From NCBI GenBank assembly GCA_020650975.1, contig JAIPMN010000496.1, positions 9,468-44,538 of the forward strand: a stretch of 35,071 bases of DNA, in the 5' to 3' direction. The position numbers and the translations under genes were made by a program. This document shows, piece by piece, positions 10,301-23,242 of the stretch. The notes beneath the pieces are model-generated. The model ran no database searches. It saw only the letters and a program-made list of their open reading frames with translations, and was not told the origin of the DNA. Position 1 is the stretch's first letter; each line of letters opens with the position of its first letter. Source of the stretch: Apostichopus californicus (Eukaryota; Echinodermata; Holothuroidea; Aspidochirotida; Stichopodidae).

Positions 10301-13300
10301 GCTATAAGTGAACCTTTGTAAATGCTTTCAATTTAGTTCTTAGGTAACCATACCAGAATTTTTACCAATTCCATGTGATGTTTTTCTCATGTTCTAATGT
10401 TATATCATATAGAAGCTTTGACTTTTGAAATTTCTGACATTTCTTATCTGAAACATCTTCAAGGAATGTAACCCCACTGATTGTAAAATAAGATAAGCAA
10501 AGCAAAAGTAGTACTTCTTCTGATCTTCAACAATCTGTTAAAAGCTAGTTTAAAAGTTTCTTTAATATTAGTTTATTCCCTTTAGGCTTTCAGGCATTCG
10601 ACATACATACATCGTTGCTTGTTTCACTATGTTCATTCAAATTACATAATGGTTGTTACTAAGTTCAAACAATAGAAATTACTAACTTTTTAAGTACCAA
10701 CATTCCCTGGAGAGGTCTTGGGCTCTTGGCCACTCTCTTTCTCACACAACAAAAGGCACAAGTTGCTTTTACAACTTTCACAAGTTTTGGCAGCTAGTAT
10801 TATCAAAAGGCTTGTTTAATTTTTGTGCCCAGACTTTTCTTTGAAAGCATCACAGAGGCTCCTATCTTTACTTAACCATTGCACATAGGCATTTATTCTT
10901 CTTTTCCCCCTGAGATATGAATACATTGTCTTCTTCTTCTCCAATCATTGAGTTATGAATGGACTATATGCCATAACTTAAAACAACAATTTGAACATAT
11001 TATACAAGTTATGTATTAAGCTTCTGGATACTACTGTGAGTCTGTGATTGATTGGTCAAACCAGGCTATAAATCAATTTAATCAAAAGATACACACAACA
11101 AAATACATTTCACAGAGTCAAAACAATTTCTAAGTCACACAAGGAACCCATGTCAGAACATATCAAAGTTGTTTCCTAATGTTGGACAATGTACAACTAC
11201 AAAATGACTGCATCCAAATGCGCATGACTAAAACCCTAGTCTTACATAATTTACATCAAGGGCATATAAGGATTGGTTGATGTGGGGGGGGGGGGAGGAA
11301 GGGGTCCAGTGGGGGTGAGGAAGTATTACAGTTTTAACCATTTTCTTTAACAATAACTTTGTAAAGCTGAGATAATGGAAAGATCCACTTCTATTTAGAA
11401 AACAATCTCAACACAGCCCCATCAAACCTTGGCCATACAATTCTTGGATAGCTAGAAATTAACTGTACAAAGTGTTTGTAAAAGAAGTTTGTGTAAAGAT
11501 GGTGTAACCTTTTATCCATCATACCACTGTCATACCAAGATATATTTGTATAGTATCAGCATTGAAGTCAATATATACAAAACAGGGCTTCAATTTTATG
11601 CTCAACCTCAGAACCAGATGATATTTACTCTTGCTGCAACAATGACCTGCTATTTGAAGATAAGCAGGTGTGGTTATCTTGATCACACAAAAACATGGAA
11701 CTTTGGACCCTGGGTGAATGGACTCGATAACCCTGGGAATGCTGGAACAGTGTTCAAGCAGTTCCATGGATGCAAACATGGAAATTACAGCAACTGATAG
11801 GATCTTGAATTGCAGTCCAAGGTACAGCAGCCACAACTGGTTGATTACCTATTTACTAGGGTCACTAAACTTTTGGCGGTTTTTTGTATCATATATTCAA
11901 CAGATTTGAAGAAGCAGTAAATATAACAACTGAGTCTGTTTAATCATCTACAGGTAAATTTTGTTTCATGTAAGAGGACAGACTTTTTATATTTATAACG
12001 TAACTTATGACAGACAGCAAATACCTAGCAATAGACAAAGTTCTATTAACATACTGTTCAGCACTGGCATTTCACATCTAGGTTTACTTGGTTACAGATT
12101 GAAGCAACCCTGACAGATGCCCAGTAACTATATACTATAACCTGTCCTTACAGTCCTTCAGCACATAGCCTTGGGCCCTTTCTCAGCTGTTGATAATTGT
12201 TAATGGTTCAGTGTGACACATACACCTAGTCCCTAGATTACATTTTAAATTATGAATTCAAACACTTTAACCAGTCTGATGGAACAGAAAATCTGTATTA
12301 TCCCTCAAAATTTCAACACCCTGAAATTCTCAAATTGTAAGTTATTTCCTGCAGATTCTTAAACTGAAAATTCTTTCGTGATTTTCGTGAAAATGAGGCT
12401 GTTTGGTCCTTGGTCACCATTTATATCCATTTGCCATTTTCAGACACAATTATTGCCTTGACAGAAGGATGACATGAAAAACAGCTTTCAGTTCAAATCT
12501 TAGAATTTGACATAAATCCTTTCTTTTCTTTAGTATTCACAACTACAATTGTTTCACTTTTTAGTACTGGAAGATTTCTCTCACCTGCTTGATAATATTG
12601 TTGTATTCATAAATTATACACATAGTCAAAAGTTTTTGTTTCAGTTAACATCTCCCAACACCTGTTAAATAATTTTATGTTATGAGAGTAAGTGTTGTAA
12701 ACTTTCTGCAAAGGTGTTTCCTGTAAGTGAGTATTGTGAAACACAAGTCATTGTTAATGATGACATCATCAGTCTCTTAGAACAATGATAATTAGGATAT
12801 AGTGGGTGGGTGTGTGTGTGAGTTGAACACTCAGTTGTACAGTCACTAGGCATAAAGTGCAATCAACATTTATGAACGAGAAATATTTAAGGCTATAATT
12901 TTCTGACTGAGTAAGTACAAAATGAAAGTGCAACATTGAGTCACCAAATTTGCTGCAATGTCAACTTACCCTCTATGATGCAATGTCTACATCATAAAAT
13001 CAAGCTGATTGGGATGTGCAATCAGATTCTGTGGCAATACCATCGGCTGAGGGGGTTTTATGCTTCTTAATGTTTAGTGTGAATGGTAACTTCCCAAATA
13101 CGTCATCTCTAACTTTGACCCATTTCTAATGCCTCTGGGAAGTTTGCAGATTAACCAACCCTCCCAACCCCATCTCTCTTGTAATTACTGTTTTCATAAA
13201 TAGTGATTTTCAATGCTTCTTTGCCATTTTTCTCATGCCCAAGAGAGGAAAAGAACAGACTTTGTTAAAAGTTAAAAGGCTAAGTTAAAAGGCATCGGAA

Positions 13301-14753
13301 ATGTTGCCAGAGCCTTAGAGAAATTTAACTTCATAAAGTTATTTTTGCTTTTCTGAATTCATGAGGAAGTAAACCCACAAAAAATAAAGTATGCATAAAA
13401 CAATTATTTGCAAGATTTTCTCTATTAGTTAGGCAGCATAAAAACACCATCATGGTTAGGCTTCCTTTGCACACATCCCCTGACAGGCAGATAATAGTAC
13501 TTGTCCAATAATTGGGAAAATTGAAGGAAATCGTTCAGAATGCACTTTCTTTGTTTTAAAAAGATTTCCTCCACACAAATGGACGCAAAACACTGTAATT
13601 GTCAAATTGATGATTGCAATGTCTCTTACCTGGTAGACTCTTGTTGTAGATTGTGCGGTTGCACATGAAATTTCACGTGGAATGATAACCGTAAATCTGC
13701 CTGAATAATGCCTGCCAATGGAACTTGATCTTGGATTGGATTTCGCAAATTGAGCCACATGTTTTCCCCTCTTCTTGTTTGGTATTGAAGTCCAAAATAA
13801 TCTGTTTCAATAATACCAAGTTTCCGACAAACCTAATGGTGGAATAAAAGGAAAACTTATATTCATTCATCTGAGGATGGATAAGTTGCACTACTCCAAA
13901 TCTTTATGATATGCGGCCCTAGAATGGTGAAATCTTTGTCATAGGACGAAGTGCTGGATGGGGCACATAATATTAAACTAACTTTCAATATACAATTCAG
14001 ATCAATGGCGGTGCATGACACCATTTTAATGACAGGGAGTGCAGAGCAGCGTTTCATATTTAAGCAATTCAAGTCATACCTACTATTTCAAAAAGACTAT
14101 TGGGAAGAAAACATTGTAGGTCTAGGCTTTACTAGACTAAACGACAAAAATTACACTATCACGAAGACCTAGGCTATGTCACCCTCCCCCATGTTCGTGA
14201 TTTAAAGTAGTACAGGTAAGTAGAACAGGTAAAGTAGTACAGGTAGTGATGAATATTGACAATAAGAAGTAGCACAGCTACATTTAGGGCGACTTTAACA
14301 TGAAAAACAAAAGGATTTCTTAGAATGTATTACATTATGCTACTTTAGAAGCAAAAATAAGATGTAGGCCTATGCCAAAGTTAGGCTAGCCCATCATAAA
14401 ATGATGAGGGAATTCAATATGTCGAAACAAAACCAATTCACGCCTCAGACTAGACACAAGGTCATACTGTTACACTCTTTTCATGCTTTTTTACTCTGTT
14501 AGGTATAGTAGTTTTGATCTGTGTTAGCAATTTTGATGAGTTGCTTTTGAAATGAAAGTGGATCAATTCAAACTTGATTTACTTTGGCCACAACTACAGT
14601 GATAAAGTTACCATACCAAATATTACCACTACCAGTCTAACCTAGGTCTAAGTTAGTACTTACCTCATCCAAACAATCTTGACCAGGAGTATTCCGATTG
14701 TGAACCTCCGCGGAGATGACAGAACCGTCGGGCATCGTAACATGCACCAACAT
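6674..14753 (-). CDS. MYLIP: MYLIP/IDOL, FERM-RING E3 ubiquitin ligase (4 coding exons, 467 aa)
   Basis: The joined exons 14753-14664, 13832-13630, 8002-7611 and 7392-6674 give 467 residues, against 445 in human MYLIP. Residues 1-30 and the next exon form the ubiquitin-like F1 lobe (MLVHVT..., CRKLGIIETDYFGLQ, WLNLRNPI). Exon 3 covers the helical F2 lobe and the start of F3; exon 4 completes F3. The C-terminal RING is C3HC4: Cys412, Cys415, Cys427, His429, Cys432, Cys435, Cys442 and Cys445. In vertebrates the protein uses its FERM domain to bind membranes and the tails of lipoprotein receptors or myosin light chain, and its RING to recruit an E2 and drive ubiquitination and lysosomal receptor degradation. 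The invertebrate target is unknown. The start is supported by an in-frame TGA nine codons upstream. The exon 3/4 join is the least certain border. Confidence 0.92.
7611..8002 (-). CDS. MYLIP: MYLIP coding exon 3 (FERM F2 and start of F3)
   Basis: 392 bases after ACAG|, completing the codon for Arg and reading H-L-F-Y-Q-D-A, then the helical F2 lobe (GDFGDF and EEYGTDVF). The border chosen is A|GTGAAG at 7611/7610, because it joins in phase to exon 4 and keeps the spacing of the family. A stronger-looking donor, AAG|GTAAG, lies 13 bases further (exon end 7598), but no nearby acceptor would keep the frame with it. Confidence 0.8.
8003..13629 (-). other. MYLIP intron 2 (5.6 kb)
   Basis: Bounded by AG|GTAAG at 13630 and CAG| at 8003-8005. 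AT-rich with no recognised exon or transposon coding. It contains a TG-rich simple stretch near 9497-9513 and near 12805-12820, and a 12-base poly-G at 11284-11295. Open frames in it, up to about 105 codons, match nothing I recognise. Confidence 0.7.
13630..13832 (-). CDS. MYLIP: MYLIP coding exon 2 (rest of FERM F1)
   Basis: 203 bases between ATTAG| and a donor CAG|GTAAG, entering in phase 0 and leaving in phase 2. It contains the diagnostic block E-T-D-Y-F-G-L-Q and W-L-N-L-R-N-P-I. Confidence 0.92.
13833..14663 (-). other. MYLIP intron 1
   Basis: About 830 bases between a GTAAG donor and an ATTAG acceptor. Near 14205-14250 a short motif (AGTACAGGTAA on the plus strand) is repeated three times. 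No coding signal. Confidence 0.75.
14664..14753 (-). CDS. MYLIP: MYLIP coding exon 1
   Basis: Thirty codons from the initiator ATG to a phase-0 donor GAG|GTAAG. They encode the first strands of the ubiquitin-like F1 lobe, and the exon ends at the point where the homologous protein continues with V-C-R-x-L-G-I. Confidence 0.9.
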
Positions 14754-14940
14754 TTTGAGGCTAACTTGATGAAAAACTCACAAAGAAAACAGGTAGAACA
14801 GTACCTTCCGAATTACGAACGTTCAGGACACTATATGACATATATATAAAAGCGTACAGTACGTACACGACGAACACATTCGAGTTGCTACTATGCCTCA
14901 GTCCAGTGTGGACATGCTGCCAGCAGCTGATAGAAGGGGA
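14754..14940 (-). promoter_or_regulatory. Probable MYLIP 5'UTR and promoter
   Basis: This stretch sits immediately upstream of the start codon and is less AT-rich in its right part. An alternating TA run at 14838-14850 (minus strand TTTATATATATG) lies about 90-100 bases before the ATG and could act as a TATA element. The transcription start cannot be placed from sequence. Confidence 0.35.
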
Positions 14941-15894
14941 CCCTGAAATAGGATGCTTTCATTTCTTACGTAGGGAGATTTTTTTTAAATGCTCCTATGA
15001 GTGCACTAGAAATTATATTTAAAATGCATTTTAATACAAAATATCTTAATTAATACTTTATTATTTATATTTCATTGCCCTTTTGTATTTTTGAATGTAA
15101 AAAATTAACAATTTAAGCAAATTGAAAATATATGTTTCCTTTTCATATTTGTATTCGGACTTCTGCAATGTTAGCAACAAGCCTCCAGATTTGAGCCAAT
15201 CAGAGCGTACCTGAAATTTCGCAATGTCAATTGACCTCGTGACTAATTGGGAGATTTCTTTATCAATTATTTCGCCCTACAGAAATCTTACAAAATTTGA
15301 CAAACTTGAGTGCTTTCTCGTAATTTTTGGACCAAAATTACGCTATATACAATTGAATATGTCATTCAAATAGTACAGTTGAAAACAGTTGTATCGCAAA
15401 TATGATATTTCGCTCTGAAAGGAACAAAGGCGATTGTTTTTTAAGCGACCTTCATTTGACTTTCACATATCCATTCTATGATAATGAGCTAGTTGTCAAT
15501 GTGTTGATCAAAAGGGGAATGCGTGGTTACGAAATACCCTTGTACGTGTAACGGTTAGTACTTGGAAAATAGATGTAAGAAAGTTTTATATGAGGGTTTC
15601 TTGATAATATTTCAATACTTTTAGTGTAAGACCTTTGCTTCAACACATCGATAAACTTTACCTTATGTACGTTGGTCATTGCAAGTGTTACTCAGGCTGA
15701 GGGGAGGACGTTGCTGCTTTGATAGTGTCCTCATGAGGTCACATCCTGTTGTTTACGTCGGGTAATGCTCTATCTGCATCATGTGAAAGTAGATGTACGT
15801 CACATTTTAGGAGCATGGAATATAGGGTAGGCTACGTAAAGGCCTAAGAAATACAGGACCACATAAACATGGCTGATATTTTAATATGGTTGAG

Positions 15895-16233
15895 CAGGGT
15901 CGGATTTACCAATTTGGCGGGGTCACTGGCCTCTTCATATATGGCATAAGACAGCCGAGGCAGCAGTTCAGTTGTGTACACATATTAATCCAGGCGTACC
16001 CTGTAACAGCTGTCGGGAGCATTGTAAAAATCTCATTTGTAGCTTTCGATTGATGTATAATTCGCGATTATGTGTTATTACGAATGATATATGAAGATGA
16101 AAAAAAGTTTATTTACAGACATTTGATTAAACTGTTCTAATGGTTTACATTTCTCTTTTCCCAATATTTTTTTTAAGGGGGGGGGGGGATTGCGCCGTCC
16201 CATCTGGCCCAATGGTAAATCCATGCAGCACTG
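15895..16233. mobile_element. hAT-like MITE, degraded
   Basis: The left end reads CAGGGTCGGATTTACCAAT and the right end, on the other strand, CAGTGCTGCATGGATTTACC, so the ends are inverted copies with a small insertion. Flanks TGGTTGAG and GAGTTGAC could be a decayed 8-bp duplication. The right part carries a 12-base poly-G (16177-16188). It has no coding capacity. Confidence 0.5.
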
Positions 16234-16894
16234 GAGTTGACTGAAATAACTTGTTTGAAAGGTTCTGACGTTTCGGTCTTAGGCTGCAAACAACTTATTG
16301 TTCAGAGTTGGATTGATTACAACATTACTAATCATCCTTTTATGAAATCGAAAATTCGGGACCTTTCCTTTGGCAAAGAAGTTTGCCAGGTTTTCCATTT
16401 ATATTTCGTCGGTACTATGCTTCTCCCTTCCTTTACATTCGCACAATCTCCATATCCGACCCCAGCTCCTCTATGAGCTCTCTCTTTCTCTCTCGACTCT
16501 AAGGTTAAATTCTATTTACACTATAAAGTGAGAAATTTGCCCAGCAAAGCCTTTGATGTTGGAGTTGCGCAAGGGCTGGGCCGGCGGACCGCAGACTATA
16601 CCCACCTCACCATCGGCGTCATTCAGTCTGGGAAAATGGCTCAGTACGGGGATATTTTAGACCACTCCTCCTGGTGCACACCATATATTACCCCCTCCCC
16701 AATTTACAACATACAAAAACAAGATTAGTCATCTTAACAATCTTGCACTTAGATCTTATTACAGTCTATGGACCATTTGACGTCGAAACTTTTGAGGGAC
16801 CCAGACACCCATCAACATAACAGCCGTCTGAAACCACTCCAGGGTCCAACCCCTCCCTTTCTTCCTTGATTCGCCTCTGGACTTTCCATTAAGG

Positions 16895-16957
16895 TTCACA
16901 CCCTTCCTAAATCTGAATTTAGGCCCCCCCCCCTGAAATCCTGCTCACGCCACTGGA
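16895..16957 (-). mobile_element. Solo end of a CAGTGGCG-type repeat
   Basis: On the minus strand, CCAGTGGCGTGAGCAGG is followed by a poly-G run of 10, closely resembling the end of the element at 17972-18275. No matching second end was found nearby, so it is a fragment. Confidence 0.45.
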
Positions 16958-17971
16958 TTTTCTCCCTTGATCGTCCTTGTAGCAACCGGACTGTTGCTAT
17001 GGCATCGTGACCTCCAATATATTTACCGATTGTGCATATATCATTTACACATGTAACACGGAGAGAAAGACCTTGTTGATGAAGCCAAATTGTGATATAT
17101 TGATATCTGACGCACATGAACACGTCCCTAACTGAAAATTCACCGAATCATAGTTCAACAAAACGCTAACATTTAAAATGTGTAATTCTTCTTGTCATAA
17201 ACTGCTTTTTCTCGGCAAAACGACTAACTGCAGATTTTAACCTTGTTTGAAAGAACTGTCACTGTCAATTTTGAACGTCTCTACACGGTATTTCTGTACA
17301 GAGGTCACACTTGTTTATTGGTGTGTCGGTACATAGGCGTGAGGTTTCTACGAAACCGAATTAAACCTTTCCCATGAAGTGAGTTGTTTTTTGTGCCATG
17401 GAGAACTGGAATGCCCAGGGTATATCACATTCACATTGGAATATTTCCACGAGAAATGCGTAACACACACGGGTTTTGCCACACAGACAACATGATGAAA
17501 GCACCCGCATACACAATGAGTAATAGGTCGAACTAAGGGCATATTCAACTAGATTCCAAAAAATATTCAAGTAGCCAGAGCACGTGTTTCATTCATGTCG
17601 TCTGTGTTGTTACTAATATTGCATCGAACTTTAACATATTTACAGTTCAAATTAAGTTTACAGAAGCCTGGGTGCACAGGAAATGTTAAATTTGTGGGAG
17701 AAGGTCGAAAGTTTACCCACGGGAGGTAGACTGGTGTTCTGACTGAGTTCTGGAAAGTATACACTGGAAGATTACCGTCCCTTCTATAGCTCGTACGTGT
17801 TAATTGTCAGGTTTTCCAGGCTGGAGTTTGGAAGTAATGTTTTCAAAAGACAGAACACGAATATGCCTAATAATGAGAGAGGGAGTTTAGTACGGGGTGT
17901 TGTTTTTGATCAATTTATTTACACTCTTTATAGTATACACAGATCTGTATAGCTTCACATGGTATACAAGT

Positions 17972-18275
17972 CAGTGGCGTAGGAAGGTACTTTTGAGTGG
18001 GGGGGGGGGCTGAAGACTGATGGCCGGCCTGGGGGAGGGGTCTAAGGGGAGGGGGTTCCCCCTCCCCATTGAAATTCTTTGCATTTCCAGGTGGCCTCAG
18101 ATGCAATTTGGTGCTATATAGCACACTTTCAACACCCACTCCATTTTGTAAATAATTTTGCATTTTCACCTGGCCTTAGATGCAATTTGGTGCTCCAAAT
18201 GATACTTCCGCCCCCCCATATTTTTCACTGGGGGGGGGGGGCTGGCGCCCCCAGCCCCCGGTTCCTACGCCCTTG
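17972..18275. mobile_element. hAT-type MITE with 8-bp target duplication
   Basis: This 304-bp element has inverted ends (CAGTGGCGTAGGAAGG on the left, CAAGGGCGTAGGAACC read inward from the right) and an exact 8-bp direct repeat ATACAAGT just outside both ends (17964-17971 and 18276-18283). Eight-base duplications and CA/G-starting ends are typical of hAT transposons. The inside has poly-G runs at 17999-18009 and 18230-18241, a GC palindrome near 18045-18068, and two copies of a motif ending GATGCAATTTGGTGCT. No transposase frame. Confidence 0.78.
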
Positions 18276-18283
18276 ATACAAGT

Positions 18284-21200
18284 GACTGATCCTTATAGGA
18301 AAGGCCTCCCGTCCCGGGTGACATTTTGAAAACATATATACAACCTCTGGAAATCACTGGCACAATTTAGAACGTTCTCAGTAAATCCAACTCCCGATTC
18401 TTCTTTACATGTTTGTAAATTTCTATTTTTTTTTTGTTTTTTGTTTTTGATACATCTATATTGTTGCAATCTTCAATTTAACTTGGTAACGTTAACTTTA
18501 ATTTCTAAACGCTTTATTTGCAAAACTATATTTGAAAAAAACCCTAATAACTGAGTATTCTGGATGAAATGAACATATTGTGGTCATATTGTACCAACAA
18601 TGAAGATCTAATAAGTGGTTGCTGATATCTGAGACCGTATATTCATTGACCAAAAACAAAATTCTTGGTTGTTCAAGTTTACATATATTGTTGGTTTTGA
18701 CTTGGATAATATAACCCCATGCTACAATACCTCAAAAAGGCTTGCTGAAATTGAATGCAAAATTCAGTTACAATTAAGGATGTTTGGATCATCTTCCCCG
18801 TTTGAACAGTCAGTCTAGAAAATAATGACCTTTGAAAACGGAATTATCCTTTCAATTTTCGAACAGAACAACTTGTGAAAACCTCAATGCAATATATATA
18901 GTGCCCGTGCCTCAGAGCCGTATATGGCTCTGCCGTGCCTATACATACAGCGCCACCTTTGTTTATGCCGTGGATTGCATCATCCGTGTGTTTGTATACG
19001 ATATGCACTTCACAATGGACTTTGTAAACCCCGCATAGGCTCTACTGCAAAACAAACCTTCATTTACTGTAACTTCCCCGTCTGTTTAACAATACCTCTG
19101 TTATGGTAACACAATGTGACGTCCCCGATTTTAACTACGTAACATCGAACCACCTGTGTCTATATATAACAACAGTTACACACACCCAGCCAGCTACATT
19201 ATTGGCTACTTGCTGATCAGACCATAAACTTCGTAAATCTACCAAAAATAAATTCACAAATCGATAGATATGTCCTAAACTATGCTTATTATACTGAGCT
19301 AGCTTCAATGTGTCTGATAACTAACATAAAAGCTATAAGAAACGCCATCACATTTGTGGTCTGAAATAATAACTGTGTACAAGTTACAGTAGCCTACTTA
19401 TGCAATTTCTTGGCCCAGCAAGACCGTGGGTGGGTGACTTAGTGGGGCTTGTTACAGACCCGGGATCAATTTGCGTGCCGGGAAAATGTGGGTGGGCGGG
19501 TGGGGTGGGGGGGGGGGGTGGACGGGAAAAATATGCTAACAGGGACACTTGTGACATAATTGACCCGACCTGGCTCTCGCCGGACCTGATTGTCAAGTTA
19601 CCAGATTTGCTAGAAGGAGTAATTTAAAACTATCAAATGGCTTATAATTTTAAAATGCGGGCAATTCTGAATATGATGTCATGACATAAAAGTTTGCTTT
19701 ACGTGGAATATTTATAATGGAGAAAATCACACGCAACGCGAAGATATCCCCCCTTTATATAGCTAGTCTGTTGTCCCCTGGTTTAACTTTATGGCTTATT
19801 TTAGTAAGATACTAAATACCGATATATTTCAAGCACCGTCCTTATCGCTTCGATCACACCAAAGAAAAGATTGTCTGCGCGCACGACTTTGGCCCATCTC
19901 CCATTGTCCATGGATGTTAATAGGATCGATTATGAAGGTGGAATAATTGGTCTCAGATGATCTTGTGTATGCAATTCCAATTTGTTTTTTTTTATAAGCA
20001 GTGGATACAACGGTAAAAAATTGATTTGGGGAACCGTCTATCTCCTCTCTCTTGCCCGCTGGTTACTCAACTGCACGGTAAAATGCCACGAGGTTTGAGT
20101 AAATTTACTCAACAAGAGAAGCAATGCTACAGAAGCTCAGCTTAGCCTCTATTTGAAAAATTTGTTGATGATCCAAAACTTTGCACAGAGTGACAAACTT
20201 TAAATCATCATTAAGAGTTATCAACGAAACAAGAAAATTCTTAACAAAGGCACATATATCTATAAATAAGTTATCCAAAGCGCTAACATATTTGAAAAAG
20301 GTTTTCGGTGGGGTTGTACAGTCCTATATTAAAATCAAAAGTATATACAGTATGAAATGTTTCGATGAAAGGAAGTGAGGTACTTCACTTTCATGGTTTC
20401 GGATTTGAATACGTTTCTGTTTCTGTATGCTGCGGTTTGAAACGAATCTAATCGTAATGGTAATTACCGACTTTATACGATTCCGCCCTATAGTCATTGC
20501 CGACCTTGCAATCCGCCCCCTCCTCCCGACCCCTCACAATTTTGCAAGATCGGTAAGGGTGACTCCACAGTTGTCCCTTTCGGGAAACCAAAAAGTACTA
20601 CCTTACCAAGCGCGGTAAAATAGTGGTTATGATAACAAAGACAATATCGCACTGCACTATACTATACTTGACCATGACGTCACCACGCTGATGTCTTCTG
20701 AGATTGTTGAGATATGCTAATGTGTTGTGTATAGCGGTCGGATTCATCATGGGCAACCATTGTTGTTTTTACAAGGAAGTAACACATGCACGACACATGA
20801 TCATGGCATGAAGTTGCGATCAATAACCAGTGATTCCACATTTCAGAATGAATTTCCTAGAATTGCGCCGCTACATATCTTGAATCCGATGACTATTTCC
20901 TGAAATGGACTGATTTCAATGGCTGTTAGCCCTTATTACTCTAGGGTGTATACGAACCTTGGTAGTCGCCAAATTTGTCGTATTCCGTAAAATTGCCTTC
21001 ACAGTGGAAACACTGTCACGAACTTATTTTATTCAATAAATCGTTGTAATTATTGCTATATGTAAATTTTGCCTCATTACAAAAGCATATAGAACCGACA
21101 GTATATGCACTCTAGTTCGTAGTTTACATTCATGCAATAATATAACGAAAACGACAAAAAGTATTCCTTTGCTAAATTGTTGTGGATATCATGTTTGGAT

Positions 21201-22000
21201 TGTGCTAACCCAAAAGTTTCTCACGAAAATTGCATCCATACGATATTAGAACGACCTGCAACTTGTTTTCAATCGACTTACCACAGAGAAACGTTATTAA
21301 AGATCAGAAAAAGTTGGAACCAGCTCCGACAATATAAGTCATTCTAACATGTCGTATTCCACACACACATTGTTGAAAAGTTCAAATTGCAAATCTGCCA
21401 AGTAGTCCTTTTTTTTTTTTTACAGAGAATGACATGTCGAACTTCATAGGACGCCTGAATAACAGGTAAATATTTGACTTGATCAAGTCTCACCCGGCTG
21501 GAATTATTTCCAAAAATGTCGGCAAAATTAAGATGGAAAGACATTTTGCTACTTAAACCAAAACGTATACTGGTCATAAATACTAAAAAGTTGGAAACAA
21601 ATTTCACGATCATTGCAAATGATATGTGGTCTACATTTCATCATAACTGAAAACTTTACAGAAGGCCCTGTTTTGGGCCCTCGTATGACGACAACAATAT
21701 TTTTCCTGAACAACTTTGATTCACCACCATTCAAACGTATACCCACATTTCAGCAAGCTTGGATAAACGCTGACGAAATTTGAACCAAATCGAATAAAAA
21801 AAAAGGCCGTGACATAAAGGCAGTCAATCGAACATGGTGGCAAAAATTGACAGAATTTCGGCTAAAATCGCACGGTCGCTATGGCTCAACTGAAAGCTGA
21901 GTGTCTTAATTATAAACAAAATCTTTGTATTCTCCCGCTTTGGCCTAATGCATAGTGAGGGCGCTATATATGATTGTAAAAAACATATCTGCTAGGAATT
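18284..22000. other. Noncoding intergenic DNA
   Basis: No recognisable coding exon or transposon. A T-rich run lies at 18427-18450, a G-rich patch with 12 G at 19507-19518, and a T run at 21410-21421. Confidence 0.45.
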
Positions 22001-22319
22001 CTAGGCTTCTTTTGCTCAATGTGGTACAATTACATACCAAAAATGCGATCTGTCCTAGCTTGTCTTGCGATATTATGTTTAGGAAGGTGTGTTAGTGTAA
22101 AGAGACAGATAAGAGGGGAGTGAAGTAAATGTTTGGCATTTTTTGACTTCAAATGACCTCCACCAAAAGCAACAATAGGCTCCTTAAATTTGATATGGTA
22201 CATCTAACCAGAAAGCCAGTGGGCTTATTGTGATTCCTTGCCAATTGGGATTATAATCCCAAGCTTTCGTCATTGTTGATTAAATTGATCAGCAAGGTTC
22301 TTTCACTGACTGTGGACCT

Positions 22320-23200
22320 ACGTACTAATATGTTAACTTACCATGTTTACCTATTTTTAGCAAAATCAACTCAAGCACTGCCCCCTAATAAATGTGCATA
22401 ATATCACATTGAACTTACATTACCATGTACCGGCTATCTACCAACACCTTCACACAAAGTATGGTTCAATTCTGAAAATGTTGACATTTGACCCTGTGAC
22501 CTCATTAATATTCATGAGATGAGCACCAAAATCAATAGGACTCTTCTATTCACTATGGTGCATATATGTGCCAAGTATGACTTCACCCATTTGTCATTGT
22601 TCTGTTACCATGTTTACAAGTTATTTTAGTGAAAAAACTTAAGCCCCACCCCCTCATAAATATGCATAATATCAACTTGAACATATATTACCATGAGCCC
22701 CCTATCTACCAACACATTAATACCAAGTATGAATCAATTCTGAATTTCGGTTGCGGAGTTATAAGCATTTGGAGATTTTCACGTTTGACCCCGTATCCTC
22801 ATTATTATTTATGAGATGAGCACCAAAATCAATAGGGTTCTTCTACTCACTATGGCGCATATATAAATCAAGTGTGACTTCGATCCAACTTGACGTTGTT
22901 CAGTTACTGTGTTTACAAGCTATTTAAGTGAAAATAAACTTAAGCCTGCCCCCTAATAAATATGCATAATATCAACTTGAACATATGTTACCATGTACCC
23001 ACTATCTACCAACACATTAATACTGAGTATGAATAAATTTTGACCTCGGTTGCAGAGTTATTAACATTTGGAGATTTTCATGTTTGACCCTTTGGCCTCA
23101 TTATTATTCATGAGATGAGCACTAAAATCAATAGGGTTCTTCTACTCAGTATGGCGCATCTATGTACCAAATTGTTGAGTTATCGTGTTTACGAGCCAAG
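22320..23200 (+). repeat. Satellite-like tandem array, unit about 299 bp
   Basis: The landmark CCTCATTA(A/T)TATT(C/T)ATGAG occurs at 22499, 22797 and 23096, so the period is 298-299 bases. A partial unit precedes the first landmark. Conserved landmarks include ATCTACCAACACATTAATAC, GAGATGAGCACCAAAATCAA and TATGCATAATATCA. About three units are present, with an estimated 10-15% divergence by eye. The array ends in a CA-rich microsatellite. Confidence 0.85.
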
Positions 23201-23207
23201 GGCATCA

Positions 23208-23242
23208 CATACACACACAAGCACACACACACGCAATCACCA
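23208..23242 (+). repeat. (CA)n microsatellite
   Basis: An interrupted CA/AC run directly after the 299-bp array. A shorter related run (ACATACACACA) recurs near 23386 after the second copy of the flanking repeat. Confidence 0.7.

Noticed and set aside
11489..11836. Overlapping open frames of about 100 codons on both strands in MYLIP intron 2
   Set aside because: No recognised family, no clear splice borders, and they mirror each other on the two strands, which suggests chance.
19384..19627. GC-rich open frames on both strands
   Set aside because: Low-complexity Gly/Pro translation of a G-rich tract, not protein-like.
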